Notes under the pieces: generated by a model
The model's database searches: none
Seen by the model: only the letters and a program-made list of their open reading frames with translations
Told to the model about the DNA's origin: nothing
NCBI GenBank assembly: GCA_964476185.1
Contig: CAYYZO010000005.1
Span: 1 to 64,000, forward strand
DNA from: DATNBU01 sp964476185
Lineage (GTDB): Bacteria; Desulfobacterota; Binatia; UBA1149; CAITLU01
Direction of reading: 5' to 3'
Length of the DNA: 64,000 nucleotides
Position numbers and translations under genes: made by a program
In this document: piece by piece, positions 53,105-62,450 of the stretch
Layout of the letters: each line of letters starts with the position of its first letter
Numbering within the stretch: position 1 is the stretch's first letter

Positions 53105-55096
53105 ATGGAACCTGCAACCCCTGAAGTTTCCGGCCACCCGGCGAAGGCAACCGTGCGCGGCTACGGCGGAATGCGCGTCGTCTTGTTCGAGAGCCGCATG
53201 GCGTCCGAGGCGGCACGGCTCGTGCACAACGCCGGCGGCGTCGCGATCCCGGCCCCGACGATGAAGGAGGTGCCGCTCGAATCGAACGATGCCGCGTTCG
53301 CCCTCGCCGACGCGCTGCTGGCAGGCGAGGTCGACGTCGTGCTGTTCCTGACCGGCGTCGGGACCCGCACGCTGTTCTCGGCCTGGCAGACCCGCTACGA
53401 GCTGCCGCGCCTCGTCGAGGCGCTGTCCCGGACGACCGTCGTCGCTCGCGGGCCGAAGCCGGTCCAGGCGCTGCGCGACCTCGGCGTCGCGATCACGATC
53501 ACCGTCCCCGAGCCCAACACCTGGCGCGAGCTGCTGCTGACGCTCGACGAGGCCGCCGAATCGGTCGAGCTCTCCCGCGCGCGCGTCGCGATCCAGGAGT
53601 ACGGCGTCTCCAACGACGACCTGGTGCGCGAGCTCGAGCGCCGCGGCGCCGTCGTACGGCGCGTGCCGGTCTACCGCTGGGAGCTGCCCGACGACGTCCG
53701 TCCGCTCGAGGACGCGATCCGGCAGGTGCTCGCGCGCACCGCCGACGTGCTGCTGTTCACGAGCTCGAACCAGGCCTACAGCCTCCTCACCGTCTTGCGG
53801 CGGATGGGCGTCGAGGACGCTTTCCGCCACGCTCTTCGCGAGGTCGTGGTCGGATCGGTCGGCCCGGTCTGCAGCGAGACGCTCGGCGAGCACGGTTTCC
53901 AGGTCGACTTCGAGCCGTCGCACCCGAAGCTCGGCACGCTGATCAAGGAGGGGTCCCAGATCGCGCCGCCGCTCGTGATCGAACGGCGCGAACGGCTGCG
54001 CGAGACGGCCCGCACGCGCGCGAATCCCGCCGTCGCGACGACGAAGGCCGCCGACGCCGCCGCGCTTCGCGACAGCGTCTTCCTGCGCGCGTGCCGCCGC
54101 GAGCCGGTGCCCCACACGCCGGTGTGGCTGATGCGCCAGGCCGGCCGCTACATGCAGGAGTACCGGGAGGTCCGCGCGCGCGCGTCGTTCATCGAGCTCT
54201 GCAAGACGCCCGAACTCGCCGCGAAGGTCGCGCTGGACGCGCAGCAGCGTATCGGCGCCGACGCGGCGATCCTGTTCTCCGACATCCTGCTGATCCTCGA
54301 GCCGATGGGCCTCGGCCTCGAGTACGTGCACGGCGACGGCCCCAGCCTGTCGCGCCTCGTGCGCGGCCCGGAGGACGTCGACCGCCTTCGCGAGATCGAC
54401 CCGGTCCAGTCGCTCGACTACGTGATGGAAGCCGTCCGGTGCACGCGCGCCGCGCTTCCGGCCGATATCCCGCTGATCGGGTTCAGCGGCGCGCCGTTCA
54501 CGCTCGCGTCGTACGTGATCGAGGGCGGCGGCTCGCGCAACTACATCCAGACGAAAAAGTTCCTGTACGGCGACAAGGGCGCCTGGGACGCGATGATGGA
54601 CAAGCTCGCGCGCGCCGTCGCGGCCTACCTGATCGGCCAGATCGAGGCCGGCGTGCAGGCCGTGCAGCTGTTCGACAGCTGGGTCGGGTGCCTGGCGCCG
54701 TCCGATTTCGAGACGTACGTGGCGCCGCACATGCGCACGATCGCCGAGGCGCTGCCGAAGGACGTGCCGCTGATCTCGTTCGGGACCGACACCGCGACCC
54801 TGCTCGACCTGCAGGTCGAGGCCGGCTGCTCGGTGATCGGCGTGGACCACCGCGTGCCGATCGCGAACGCGTTCGACCGCTTCGGCGACCGCGTCGCGGT
54901 GCAGGGCAACCTCGATCCGGTGCTGCTGTTCGCGCCACCCGACGTGATCCGCCGCGAGGCCGCGCGGGTGGTCGCGGAGGTCGCGGGCCGGCCGGGCCAT
55001 GTCTTCAACCTCGGTCACGGCATCCTCCCCGGGACGCCGGTCGACCACGTAATCGCGCTCGTCGACGCCGTGCACGAGCTGTCCGCGAGAGGCTGA
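53105..55096 (+). CDS. hemDE: HemD-HemE fusion, uroporphyrinogen III synthase/decarboxylase
   Basis: A 663-residue fusion of two consecutive haem enzymes. Residues of about 20-275 form uroporphyrinogen-III synthase (MRVVLFESRMASEAARLV, ADVLLFTSSNQAYSLL). Residues of about 310-660 form uroporphyrinogen decarboxylase: PVWLMRQAGRYMQEYR at the active site, FSDILLILEPMGLG, LFDSWVGCLAPSDF, and GHGILPGTPVDHV. The linker is Arg/Ala-rich. The start at 53105 is preferred over 53018. The fusion would channel the unstable intermediate to coproporphyrinogen III. hemG follows after 49 bases. Confidence 0.88.
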   Translation: MEPATPEVSGHPAKATVRGYGGMRVVLFESRMASEAARLVHNAGGVAIPAPTMKEVPLESNDAAFALADALLAGEVDVVLFLTGVGTRTLFSAWQTRYELPRLVEALSRTTVVARGPKPVQALRDLGVAITITVPEPNTWRELLLTLDEAAESVELSRARVAIQEYGVSNDDLVRELERRGAVVRRVPVYRWELPDDVRPLEDAIRQVLARTADVLLFTSSNQAYSLLTVLRRMGVEDAFRHALREVVVGSVGPVCSETLGEHGFQVDFEPSHPKLGTLIKEGSQIAPPLVIERRERLRETARTRANPAVATTKAADAAALRDSVFLRACRREPVPHTPVWLMRQAGRYMQEYREVRARASFIELCKTPELAAKVALDAQQRIGADAAILFSDILLILEPMGLGLEYVHGDGPSLSRLVRGPEDVDRLREIDPVQSLDYVMEAVRCTRAALPADIPLIGFSGAPFTLASYVIEGGGSRNYIQTKKFLYGDKGAWDAMMDKLARAVAAYLIGQIEAGVQAVQLFDSWVGCLAPSDFETYVAPHMRTIAEALPKDVPLISFGTDTATLLDLQVEAGCSVIGVDHRVPIANAFDRFGDRVAVQGNLDPVLLFAPPDVIRREAARVVAEVAGRPGHVFNLGHGILPGTPVDHVIALVDAVHELSARG

Positions 55097-55145
55097 GCTT
55101 GCGCGTCCCGCGTCGCTCCGGGCGAGGAACCCGACGAGGTTCCCG

Positions 55146-56585
55146 ATGACCCGCCGCATCGTCGTCGTCGGCGCCGGCATCGCGGGGCTCGCTGCCGCGT
55201 ACCGCGCGCACCGGTTGGCCGCCGAGCGCGGCGTCGAGGTCGAGATCGTCGTGCTCGAAGCCGCCGGGCGCGTCGGCGGCGTGATCGAGAGCGTCGAGCG
55301 GGACGGCTGCGTGATGGAGCTCGGCCCCGACTCGATCATCACCGAGAAGCCGTGGGCGCGCGCGCTCTGCGAGGAGATCGGGCTCGCGCCACGGATCGTC
55401 GGCACCTCGAACGAGTTCCGCCAGAGCTTCGTGGCGCTCGGCCGCGACCTGCACCCGATCCCCGAGGGCTTCTACATGATGGCGCCGTCGCGGCTCTCGC
55501 CGTTCGTCGGGACGAAGCTGTTCTCGTGGCCCGGCAAACTGCGCATGGCCGCGGACCTCGTGCTGCCGCGCCGCACGGACGGCGCCGACGAGAGCCTCGC
55601 GTCGTTCGTGCGCCGCCGCCTCGGCGCCGAGGCGCTCGAACGCGCCGCACAGCCGATGGTCGGCGGCGTCTACACGGCCGACCCCGAGAAGCTGAGCCTG
55701 CGGGCGACGATGCCGCGCTTCCTCGAGATCGAGCGCAAGCATCGCAGCCTGATCCTCGGCTTCGTCGAGCAGCGCCGGCGCGCGATGCGCGGCGGCGGCG
55801 CGGCGGCCGAGGGCAGTGCGGCGGGCCCGCGCTACTCGCTGTTCATCTCGCTCGACAAGGGACTCTCCGCGTTGCCGGAACGCCTGCGCGAGCTGCTGCC
55901 CGCCGGTGCGGTTCGCACCGGCACGGCCGTCGAGCGCGTCGAGCGCGAAGGGGACCGCTGGAAGGTCCACACGCTCGACGACGCCGTCGAGGCCGACGCG
56001 GTCTGCCTCGCGACGCCGGCCTACGCGACCTCCCGCATGGTCGAGGGCCTGTCCCCCGAGCTCGCCCGCTCGCTGAACGCGATCGAGTACGCCTCGTCCG
56101 CCACCGTGAACCTGGTCTACCGGCGCGAGGACATCGCGCACGCGCTCGACGGATTCGGCTTCGTCGTGCCGGCGAGCGAGCGTCGCACGCTGCTGGCCTG
56201 CACGTTCAGCAGCGTGAAGTACCCGGGCCGGGCGCCGGCGGGCTCCGTGCTCGTGCGCGCGTTCGTCGGCGGCGCGTTGTTTCCGGAGGCGTACGACATG
56301 GCCGACGACCGCATGCTGACCGGGATCGGTCGCGACCTTGCCGAGCTGCTGGGCGTGCGGGCCGAGCCGCGCGACGCCGTCGTCACGCGCTGGCCGCGCT
56401 CGATGCCGCAGTACAACGTCGGGCACCTCGAGCGCGTCGCGCGCATCGAGGAAGAGGCCGGACGCCATCCGACGCTCGCGCTGGCGGGCTCGGCCTACCG
56501 CGGCGTCGGCATTCCCGACAGCGTGCGTTCCGGCGAAGCGGCGGGCGAACGGCTGGTCGGCGCGATCCAGCGGATGCCCGGCTGA
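55146..56585 (+). CDS. hemG: protoporphyrinogen oxidase (HemG/HemY type)
   Basis: A 479-residue FAD enzyme that oxidises protoporphyrinogen IX or coproporphyrinogen III. IVVVGAGIAGLAAAYRAH is the dinucleotide-binding motif; GGVIESVERDGCVMELGPDSI and AAQPMVGGVYTADPEKLSLR are family motifs. The C-terminal SMPQYNVGHLERVA and GSAYRGVGIPDSVRSGEAAG complete the FAD site. It lies in an operon with hemDE; hemH is not present in the window. Confidence 0.92.
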   Translation: MTRRIVVVGAGIAGLAAAYRAHRLAAERGVEVEIVVLEAAGRVGGVIESVERDGCVMELGPDSIITEKPWARALCEEIGLAPRIVGTSNEFRQSFVALGRDLHPIPEGFYMMAPSRLSPFVGTKLFSWPGKLRMAADLVLPRRTDGADESLASFVRRRLGAEALERAAQPMVGGVYTADPEKLSLRATMPRFLEIERKHRSLILGFVEQRRRAMRGGGAAAEGSAAGPRYSLFISLDKGLSALPERLRELLPAGAVRTGTAVERVEREGDRWKVHTLDDAVEADAVCLATPAYATSRMVEGLSPELARSLNAIEYASSATVNLVYRREDIAHALDGFGFVVPASERRTLLACTFSSVKYPGRAPAGSVLVRAFVGGALFPEAYDMADDRMLTGIGRDLAELLGVRAEPRDAVVTRWPRSMPQYNVGHLERVARIEEEAGRHPTLALAGSAYRGVGIPDSVRSGEAAGERLVGAIQRMPG

Positions 56586-56602
56586 CGCTGGCGGATCCGC
56601 TG

Positions 56603-56629
56603 ACGCCCGGGAGCCTAGCCCCCCGGCGT
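56603..56629. terminator. hairpin between convergent hemG and DUF2237 genes
   Basis: ACGCC-C-GGG pairs with CCC-C-GGCGT over eight pairs with one mismatch, loop of nine bases, in the 51-base convergent gap. No U-run is seen. Confidence 0.35.
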
Positions 56630-56636
56630 GGCGTCG

Positions 56637-57002
56637 TCAGCAGAGGTCGACGGCGTACTTCTTGAGGTCGTCGAGCGAGACGTCCTCGAGCGCGTGCTCG
56701 TCGGTCGCCTGCAGCACGACGGGCGGCGCCAGCCCGGCCTCGAGCGCTTCCTGCCAGCGCCTGGAGCACAGGCACCAGCGGTCGCCGGGCTGCAGGCCCG
56801 GGAAGCCGAACTCCGGCCGCGGCGTCGACAGGTCGTTGCCGCGCTGCCGCGAGAACTCGAGGAACTCGACGTTCACCTCGACGCAGACGCAGTGCCGACC
56901 GACGTCGTCATCGGAGGTCCGGCACGAGCCGTCGCGGAAGAATCCGGTCAGGGGCTGGGTCGAGCAGGAGGCGAGCGGTTCACCGAGCACGTTGCGGGGC
57001 AT
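56637..57002 (-). CDS. DUF2237 family protein
   Basis: A 121-residue soluble protein. NVLGEPLASCSTQPLTGFFRDG and HCVCVEVNVEFLEFSR with GLQPGDRWCLCSRRWQEAL are the DUF2237 motifs, including conserved Cys residues (CSTQP, HCVCV, WCLC) that may bind metal. The function is unknown. The usual length and intact ends suggest a working gene. Confidence 0.85.
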   Translation of the reverse strand: MPRNVLGEPLASCSTQPLTGFFRDGSCRTSDDDVGRHCVCVEVNVEFLEFSRQRGNDLSTPRPEFGFPGLQPGDRWCLCSRRWQEALEAGLAPPVVLQATDEHALEDVSLDDLKKYAVDLC

Positions 57003-57059
57003 GGCCTGCTTCTGCCACGAAAGCGCGGCGGGCGACAGCGGCGACGCCGCCCGCCGCGA

Positions 57060-57605
57060 TCACGTCGCCGCGTCGAGGAGCGAGAGCATCTCGTCGCGGC
57101 AATCCTCGCAGATCGCGTGCGTCAGCGACGGCAGCGCCGGCGCGTCGAACAACGCGAGCGCGACGACGGCGTCCTCGACCTCTTTCCACCCGCTTTCGAC
57201 GCGGATCTTCTTGCACCAACCGCACGCCGCGAGCACGGCTTCGGAGCGAGGCGCGTCCGCGGCCAGCAGCCGCTCGGGAGGCCGGTCCTCGATCGCGACC
57301 GTGCTGACGCGGAACTCCACTTCGTCGCCCGTGGCGAGGACCGTCATGCGCAGCAGCCGGCGCCTTGACGGCGAGTCGCAGCGGAACGGGAACGTGACCG
57401 GCCGTCCGTCGATGGCGCGGTCGAGGACCGCGTCGTAGATCTGCCGCGTCGTCGGCTCGCGGACGACGTCCCAGAGGCTGCGCCCGACCACCGTCGCCGA
57501 CGACAGGTCACGGCCATCGTTCGCGATGGCGAACTCGTCGAAGGCGCGGTTGGCGTGGCGGATCACGCCCTGCCGGTCCACGCGGTAGACGACGTCGGCC
57601 TGCAT
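57060..57605 (-). CDS. PAS-domain protein with C-terminal Cys-pair motif
   Basis: A 181-residue protein. A PAS domain (about residues 1-115) begins VVYRVDRQGVIRHANRAFDEF. The tail has CGWCKKIRVESGWKEVEDAV and then HAICEDCRDEM: two C-x2-C pairs, as in the zinc-finger-like extension often attached to PAS-containing histidine kinases, here without any kinase or cyclase. It may act as a small stand-alone redox or metal sensor. It lies 19 bases downstream of the LLM gene, probably in its operon. Confidence 0.75.
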   Translation of the reverse strand: MQADVVYRVDRQGVIRHANRAFDEFAIANDGRDLSSATVVGRSLWDVVREPTTRQIYDAVLDRAIDGRPVTFPFRCDSPSRRRLLRMTVLATGDEVEFRVSTVAIEDRPPERLLAADAPRSEAVLAACGWCKKIRVESGWKEVEDAVVALALFDAPALPSLTHAICEDCRDEMLSLLDAAT

Positions 57606-57624
57606 CCCGACCGCCCTCCGCCCG

Positions 57625-58599
57625 TCAGCCGACGAGCGGGAACACGTCGCGGCGGAAGATCTCCGCCTGCGAGTCGCCGCAGCCGAACGATGCGATGTCG
57701 TTGAAGTAGAAGACGATGCCGGAAACCCCCATCTTGCGATAACCGTAAAGGAATTCCGCGCACTGCTCGCGCGTCCCCTTGCACGAGACGAAGCTCAGCA
57801 GGCCTTCCCTCGGGAGTCCCTGCGCGGCGATGCGGGAGAAGAAGCGCTCTCCCTCGACCTCGTCGTCGTAGCAGATGCCGCCCGCCATCGCGGTGATCGT
57901 GATCTCCTCGAAGTCGCGACCGACCGCGAGGCAGTGGTCCTTGAGGATCTCGCGGTAGCGCGGGAACTCGTCGCGGCTCCCATTGTAGTTCCAGATGTCG
58001 GCGTACTCGGCGACGAGCCGCAGAAGGACCTTCTCGCCGCGGCCGCCGATCAGGATCGGCGGGTGCGGGCTCTGCAGCGGCTTCGGCTGGCAGACGGCAT
58101 CCTTCAACCGGAAGTGCTTGCCGTCGAAGCTCGCCATCGGCTCCGGCCCCCACATCCGCCGCAGGATCTCGAGGGACTCGCGCAGGCGCCGCAGGCGCTC
58201 GCCCGTCGCGCGGAACTCGTACCCGTAGGCGTCGAACTCCTCGACGAACCAGCCGGAGCCGAGCCCGAGGTCGAGCCTTCCGCCGCTCATCACGTCGATG
58301 CAGGCCGCGATCTTCGCGAGGTAGGCGGGATGACGGTACTCGTTGCAGGTGACGAGCTGGCCGATGCGCGCGCGGCGGGTCGCGGTCGCCATGTGGGCCA
58401 TCAGCGACCAGGCCTCGAAGGTCGCCTCGACCTCCTTGCGGGGAACGGTGTGGAAGTGGTCGTAGACCCAAAGCGAGTCCCATCCGGCCGCGTCGAGTCC
58501 GCGAATCACGCGATCGCACGTCGCCCACTTCGCGGCGTCCCCGTCGACGCCCATCAGGTCGAGCCGCCATCCCTGCGGAACCAGAACTCCGAAATCCAT
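57625..58599 (-). CDS. LLM class F420-dependent oxidoreductase
   Basis: A 324-residue luciferase-like monooxygenase fold. The motif order is WDSLWVYDHFHTVP, GQLVTCNEYRHPAYLAKIAA, LDLGLGSGWFVEEFDAYG and PPILIGGRGEKVLLRLVAEYAD. This set resembles the TIGR03560/TIGR03619 F420-dependent groups rather than FMN monooxygenases. AAGGAGG precedes the ATG at the correct distance. The substrate is unknown; implied use of F420 would be worth checking for the whole genome. Confidence 0.87.
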   Translation of the reverse strand: MDFGVLVPQGWRLDLMGVDGDAAKWATCDRVIRGLDAAGWDSLWVYDHFHTVPRKEVEATFEAWSLMAHMATATRRARIGQLVTCNEYRHPAYLAKIAACIDVMSGGRLDLGLGSGWFVEEFDAYGYEFRATGERLRRLRESLEILRRMWGPEPMASFDGKHFRLKDAVCQPKPLQSPHPPILIGGRGEKVLLRLVAEYADIWNYNGSRDEFPRYREILKDHCLAVGRDFEEITITAMAGGICYDDEVEGERFFSRIAAQGLPREGLLSFVSCKGTREQCAEFLYGYRKMGVSGIVFYFNDIASFGCGDSQAEIFRRDVFPLVG

Positions 58600-58812
58600 G
58601 TCGCTGATCCTCCTTCGGATGTCGCTCCCGGATGTCGCTCCCGATGCTCCCGCGGGTCGATCGGACTCCCGCTGCCGGCTCCCGGCGCCGAACGGGAGCG
58701 CGACCGGAGCCGGCCCGGCCTGCCGAGCATCTTGTGCGCGCAATGCGGACGCAACAGATTTCCGGAAGTCTTTCCCTTGCCGGACGGGCGGTCCGTGTGT
58801 ACAGAGTCGGCC

Positions 58813-59373
58813 ATGCTTGGAGAACTGCACGTCGCCCCGGGACTCCTGATCGCGATGCCGCAGCTTCGTGATCCGAATTTCGACCGCTCGGTCGTGCTGA
58901 TGATCGAGCACCGCTCCGAAGGATCCTTCGGGCTCGTCGTGAACCGGCCGACGCGCACGCCGGTCGGCGACCTGCTGAAATCGATCGACGTGGACTGGCA
59001 CGGGACGAGCCACGAGGTCGCGTGGTCGGGCGGACCGGTGCAGCCGGAGACCGGATGGATCCTGCACGAGCAGGTCGACGGCCTCGACGGCCTCGGCACG
59101 CGCGAGGTTCTTCCCGGCGTCTACATCACGTCGGCGCCGGACGCGCTTCGCGAACTCGCGAAGCATCCGCCGAAGCGAGTGCGCTTCCTGCTCGGCTACT
59201 CGGGATGGGGGCCGGCCCAGCTCGAGCGCGAACTGACCGAGACGGCCTGGGTGAACAGCGACGTCGACGCCGACTTCCTGTTCGACACTCCTGCGGCGCT
59301 GATGTGGGAAGCGGCCCTGCGCCGCCTGCACGTCTCGCCCGAGACCCTCGCCCCATCGCACGGGATTCACTGA
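58813..59373 (+). CDS. YqgE/AlgH family protein
   Basis: A 186-residue protein of the UPF0301 family. APGLLIAMPQLRDPNFDRSVVLM, EGSFGLVVNRPT, SGGPVQPETGWILHE and LGYSGWGPAQLERELTETAW are its standard motifs. The biochemical role of the family is not established. The stop overlaps the likely CTG start of the next gene. Confidence 0.92.
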   Translation: MLGELHVAPGLLIAMPQLRDPNFDRSVVLMIEHRSEGSFGLVVNRPTRTPVGDLLKSIDVDWHGTSHEVAWSGGPVQPETGWILHEQVDGLDGLGTREVLPGVYITSAPDALRELAKHPPKRVRFLLGYSGWGPAQLERELTETAWVNSDVDADFLFDTPAALMWEAALRRLHVSPETLAPSHGIH

Positions 59374-60464
59374 CCCTGGAACCGATCCTCGTCTACGGCG
59401 CCACCGGCTACACCGGGCGCCTCGTCGTCCGGGCCCTCGAGGAAGCGGCCCGTCCGTACGTGGTCGCCGGGCGCAATCGTGCGGCGCTCGACGCGCTGTC
59501 CTCCTCGCTCGCGTCGCGTCCCGAGGTCCGCGTCGCCGACGCCGCCGACAGCGCCTCGCTGCTGCGTGCGTTCGGAGGCATGCGCGCCGTCGTCAGCACG
59601 GTCGGCCCGTTCGCGCGCTGGGGCATGCCGGTGGTGCGCGCCGCGGTCGACCTCGGCGTCCACTACGTCGACACGACCGGCGAGCAGAACTTCCAGATGC
59701 AGGTCTACGAGGAACTGCACCGGCGCGCGATCAGCACCGGCTCCACCGTCGTGACCGGCGCGGCGTTCGAGTTCACGTTCAGCTACCTCGGCGCGGCCGT
59801 GCTCCACGAGCGAAGCGGCCCTCTGCTGACGATGAGCTCGTACTACCTGGCCGACGGGTTCCGGCCGACCGTCGGGACGGCGCGCAGCGCGCTCGACATG
59901 CTCGGCGCCGAGCTCGTCGCGTTCCGCGACGGCCGTCTCGTGCCGTTGCCGACGGCGTGGAGTCCGCGCGAGGTCCGCTTCCCCGGCGAGAAGCAGGCCT
60001 GGTGGGCCGTCGTGATCCCTGGCGGCGACGCGGTGATGCTGCCCCTCGACATCCCGCAGCTGCAGTCCGCCAGCTGCCACCTGCTGCTGCCCGAGTGGCA
60101 GGCTCGCGCCCTCGCCCCGCTCGCGCACCTGCAGCCGCGGCTTCGACGCGTGCTCGCGGGGAGCGTCGCGTCGGCGCTCGACCGCGCGCTCGCGCGCTGG
60201 CACCGCGACCCGCCGGACGACCAGCGTTCTTCGGTCCCGTGGAAGGTCTTCGTGCACGGGCAGACGCCGACCGGCAGCCACGTGTTCGTCGCGAGCGGCA
60301 GCGACGTCTACGCGGTCTCCGGCGCGGCGGCAGCGCACACGGCGATCCGGCTCGCGGACGGCGGCGGACGCGACGGCGGCGTGATGACGACCGGAAAGGC
60401 CCTGCCCGCGGTCGAGTTCCTCGACGCGATGCGACCGCACGGCGTGCGCTGGGAACTTCGCTGA
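59370..60464 (+). CDS. saccharopine dehydrogenase-like (trans-acting enoyl reductase) protein
   Basis: A 364-residue NAD(P)-dependent protein. ILVYGATGYTGRLVVRALEEA begins directly after the start, and AVVSTVGPFARWGMPVVRAAV and VHYVDTTGEQNFQM are the family's NADP and substrate motifs. No ATG, GTG or TTG lies in a suitable place; CTG at 59370 overlaps the yqgE stop (CTGA), matching the neighbours' ATGA overlaps, so a CTG start is inferred; CTG 59376 is an alternative. Family members act in lipid and polyketide modification. Confidence 0.75.
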   Translation: MTLEPILVYGATGYTGRLVVRALEEAARPYVVAGRNRAALDALSSSLASRPEVRVADAADSASLLRAFGGMRAVVSTVGPFARWGMPVVRAAVDLGVHYVDTTGEQNFQMQVYEELHRRAISTGSTVVTGAAFEFTFSYLGAAVLHERSGPLLTMSSYYLADGFRPTVGTARSALDMLGAELVAFRDGRLVPLPTAWSPREVRFPGEKQAWWAVVIPGGDAVMLPLDIPQLQSASCHLLLPEWQARALAPLAHLQPRLRRVLAGSVASALDRALARWHRDPPDDQRSSVPWKVFVHGQTPTGSHVFVASGSDVYAVSGAAAAHTAIRLADGGGRDGGVMTTGKALPAVEFLDAMRPHGVRWELR

Positions 60465-60586
60465 CGGGCTGGCGGGGGCGCGCGCCGGGAACTTCCCGAT
60501 GCTCCCTCGAGCCGCTGGAGGCGACCCGCCGCGACGCCGAGCCCTCGAGAGCCCGCCGGGGTTCCCGCCATCGAGGCGGAAAGCGC

Positions 60587-61399
60587 CTACGCGTCGCCGC
60601 GGAGCGCGTCGAGCACGGCCAGCGCGTCGCGCAGCAGCCGCGGCTCGTGCGTGCGGATCATCGTCGCGCCGCGCTCGACCGCGAACAGTTCCGCCGCGAG
60701 CGACGCGGCGTCCCGCTGCGCGACGCCGCGACCGGCGAGGCGGCCGACCAGCGACTTGCGCGATACCGAGACGAGCAGCGGCAGGCCGTAGCGCGCGCGC
60801 AACTCGCCGAGCCGCCGGAGCACCAGCACCGACGGCGCGGGGTCGTCGCCGAGGAACAACCCCATGCCCGGATCGAGCACGATGCGCTCGCGGGCGACGC
60901 CGGCCGACTCCAGCGCGGCCAGCCGTGCGTCGAACCACGCGAGCAGTCGCTCCCACACCTGCTGCGGGTCGGTCGCCTCGCGCGTGGCGCGTGCTCCCTC
61001 GCGGATCGAGTGCATCACGACGAGGCGCGCCGGCGACGCAGCGAGTTCGCGATGGAAGGAAGCGTCGGCGAAGCCGCGGATGTCGTTCAGCCACGAGGCC
61101 CCGAGCTCGAGCGCGCGCCGCTGCACTTCGCTTCGCCACGCGTCGACGCTGACCGCCACGCCGCGGCCGACGAGCTCGCGCAGGACCGGCTCGAGCCGGC
61201 GGATCTCCTCGGCCGCGCCGACGTCCTCGGCCTCCGGATGGCTCGACGCGGCGCCGACATCGACGACGTCGGCGCCGTCGGCAACCATGCCGAGCGCGTG
61301 CGCGACGGCGGCCTGCGGATCGAGGTAACGCCCGCCGTCCGAGAACGAGTCGCGCGTAACGTTGAGGATGCCGAGGATCGTGACGCCGGCGGTGGGCAC
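60587..61399 (-). CDS. folP: dihydropteroate synthase
   Basis: A 270-residue folate enzyme that condenses p-aminobenzoate with the pterin diphosphate. GILNVTRDSFSDGGRY is the N-terminal motif, VDVGAASSHPEAEDVGAAEE the pterin-site loop, and LVSVSRKSLVGRLAG the C-terminal substrate loop. IRTHEPRLLRDAL ends the fold. It starts at GTG (61399) with little ribosome-binding signal. Length and motifs are those of DHPS. Confidence 0.88.
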   Translation of the reverse strand: MPTAGVTILGILNVTRDSFSDGGRYLDPQAAVAHALGMVADGADVVDVGAASSHPEAEDVGAAEEIRRLEPVLRELVGRGVAVSVDAWRSEVQRRALELGASWLNDIRGFADASFHRELAASPARLVVMHSIREGARATREATDPQQVWERLLAWFDARLAALESAGVARERIVLDPGMGLFLGDDPAPSVLVLRRLGELRARYGLPLLVSVSRKSLVGRLAGRGVAQRDAASLAAELFAVERGATMIRTHEPRLLRDALAVLDALRGDA

Positions 61400-61457
61400 G
61401 AGCGCACTGTGCGCGATGGGGCGGCAGACACAAGCGCATCGCCGCGTCCGCGGCGAT

Positions 61458-62432
61458 TCAGCCGGCGCGGCGCTCGCGCGTGGCCACGAGCAGCAGCGCG
61501 CCGCTGACGACCAGCGCCGCCCCGACGAGGGAGCCGGCGTCCGGCGTCTCGCCGAACCACAGCGCGCCCCAGGCGGTCGCGAACACGACCTGCGTGTAGG
61601 TCAGCGCCGTCGCGCGCGTCGCCGACTCGTGCTGCAGGCCGCGCGTGAACCAGACCTGTCCCGCCTGCGTCGTCACGCCGATGCCGGCGAGGACCGCCCA
61701 CTCCCATCCCCGCGGCATCACGGCCGAGTGCAGCAGCGACGGGAGGGTCGCCGGCAGCGTGACGAGCGGGAAGTAGAAGACGATCACGAGTGGATGCTCG
61801 AGCGCGGTCAGCCGTTTGACGCCGACGTACGCGATCGCCGTGAAGAGCGCGCCGAGCACGGCGATCGAGACGTCGAACAGCGGGGGGCCGCCCGCGAGCG
61901 CTCCGAACACGAACGACGGCTTGGCAACGAGCACGACGCCGGCCAGGCCCGCGAGGCCGGCGGCCGCGATGCCGGGCGTCGGGCGCTCCCCGAGCAGCGC
62001 CGTCGCCAGCACGGCCGTGAAGATCGGGTACAGGTACTGCAGCACCGTCGCGTCGGACAGCGGCATCACCGTGACCGAGCGGAACACGCACGAGAGCGCG
62101 AGGTACCCGAGCAGCCCGCGGAAGAAGAGCATCCGGCGGTGCGTTCCCCACGGCGAGACGCCCGCGCGCCGCACGAGCCACCAGCTGAGCACGAGGCTCA
62201 CGGCCGCCCTCGCCGCGACGATCTCCTGGGTCGGGAGGCGCTGGCCCGCGATCTTCACGAGCGCGCTCATCAGGCTGAACGCGAACGCGCCGGCGACGAT
62301 GTAGACGACGCCGATCCCGACACGGCGCGGGTTCGAGCCCGCCCCGGGGCTCGCCACCGGAAGCGCCGTCGCGGGGTCGGCCACCAGACCGCCCGCGTCG
62401 ACTCCGCGCGCCTCTTCGCCCACGACTTCCAA
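61458..62432 (-). CDS. EamA family transporter
   Basis: A 324-residue membrane protein with about ten helices in two EamA repeats: VGIGVVYIVAGAFAFSLMSA, LGYLALSCVFRSVTVMPLSD, then WAVLAGIGVTTQAGQVWFTRG and LVGAALVVSGALLLVATRE. It is a second copy of the family in the window, not closely similar to 16835-17767. The start is uncertain: TTG 62432 or GTG 62423. The substrate is unknown. Confidence 0.87.
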   Translation of the reverse strand: MEVVGEEARGVDAGGLVADPATALPVASPGAGSNPRRVGIGVVYIVAGAFAFSLMSALVKIAGQRLPTQEIVAARAAVSLVLSWWLVRRAGVSPWGTHRRMLFFRGLLGYLALSCVFRSVTVMPLSDATVLQYLYPIFTAVLATALLGERPTPGIAAAGLAGLAGVVLVAKPSFVFGALAGGPPLFDVSIAVLGALFTAIAYVGVKRLTALEHPLVIVFYFPLVTLPATLPSLLHSAVMPRGWEWAVLAGIGVTTQAGQVWFTRGLQHESATRATALTYTQVVFATAWGALWFGETPDAGSLVGAALVVSGALLLVATRERRAG

Positions 62433-62450
62433 CGGGGCTGGCCGACGCCG

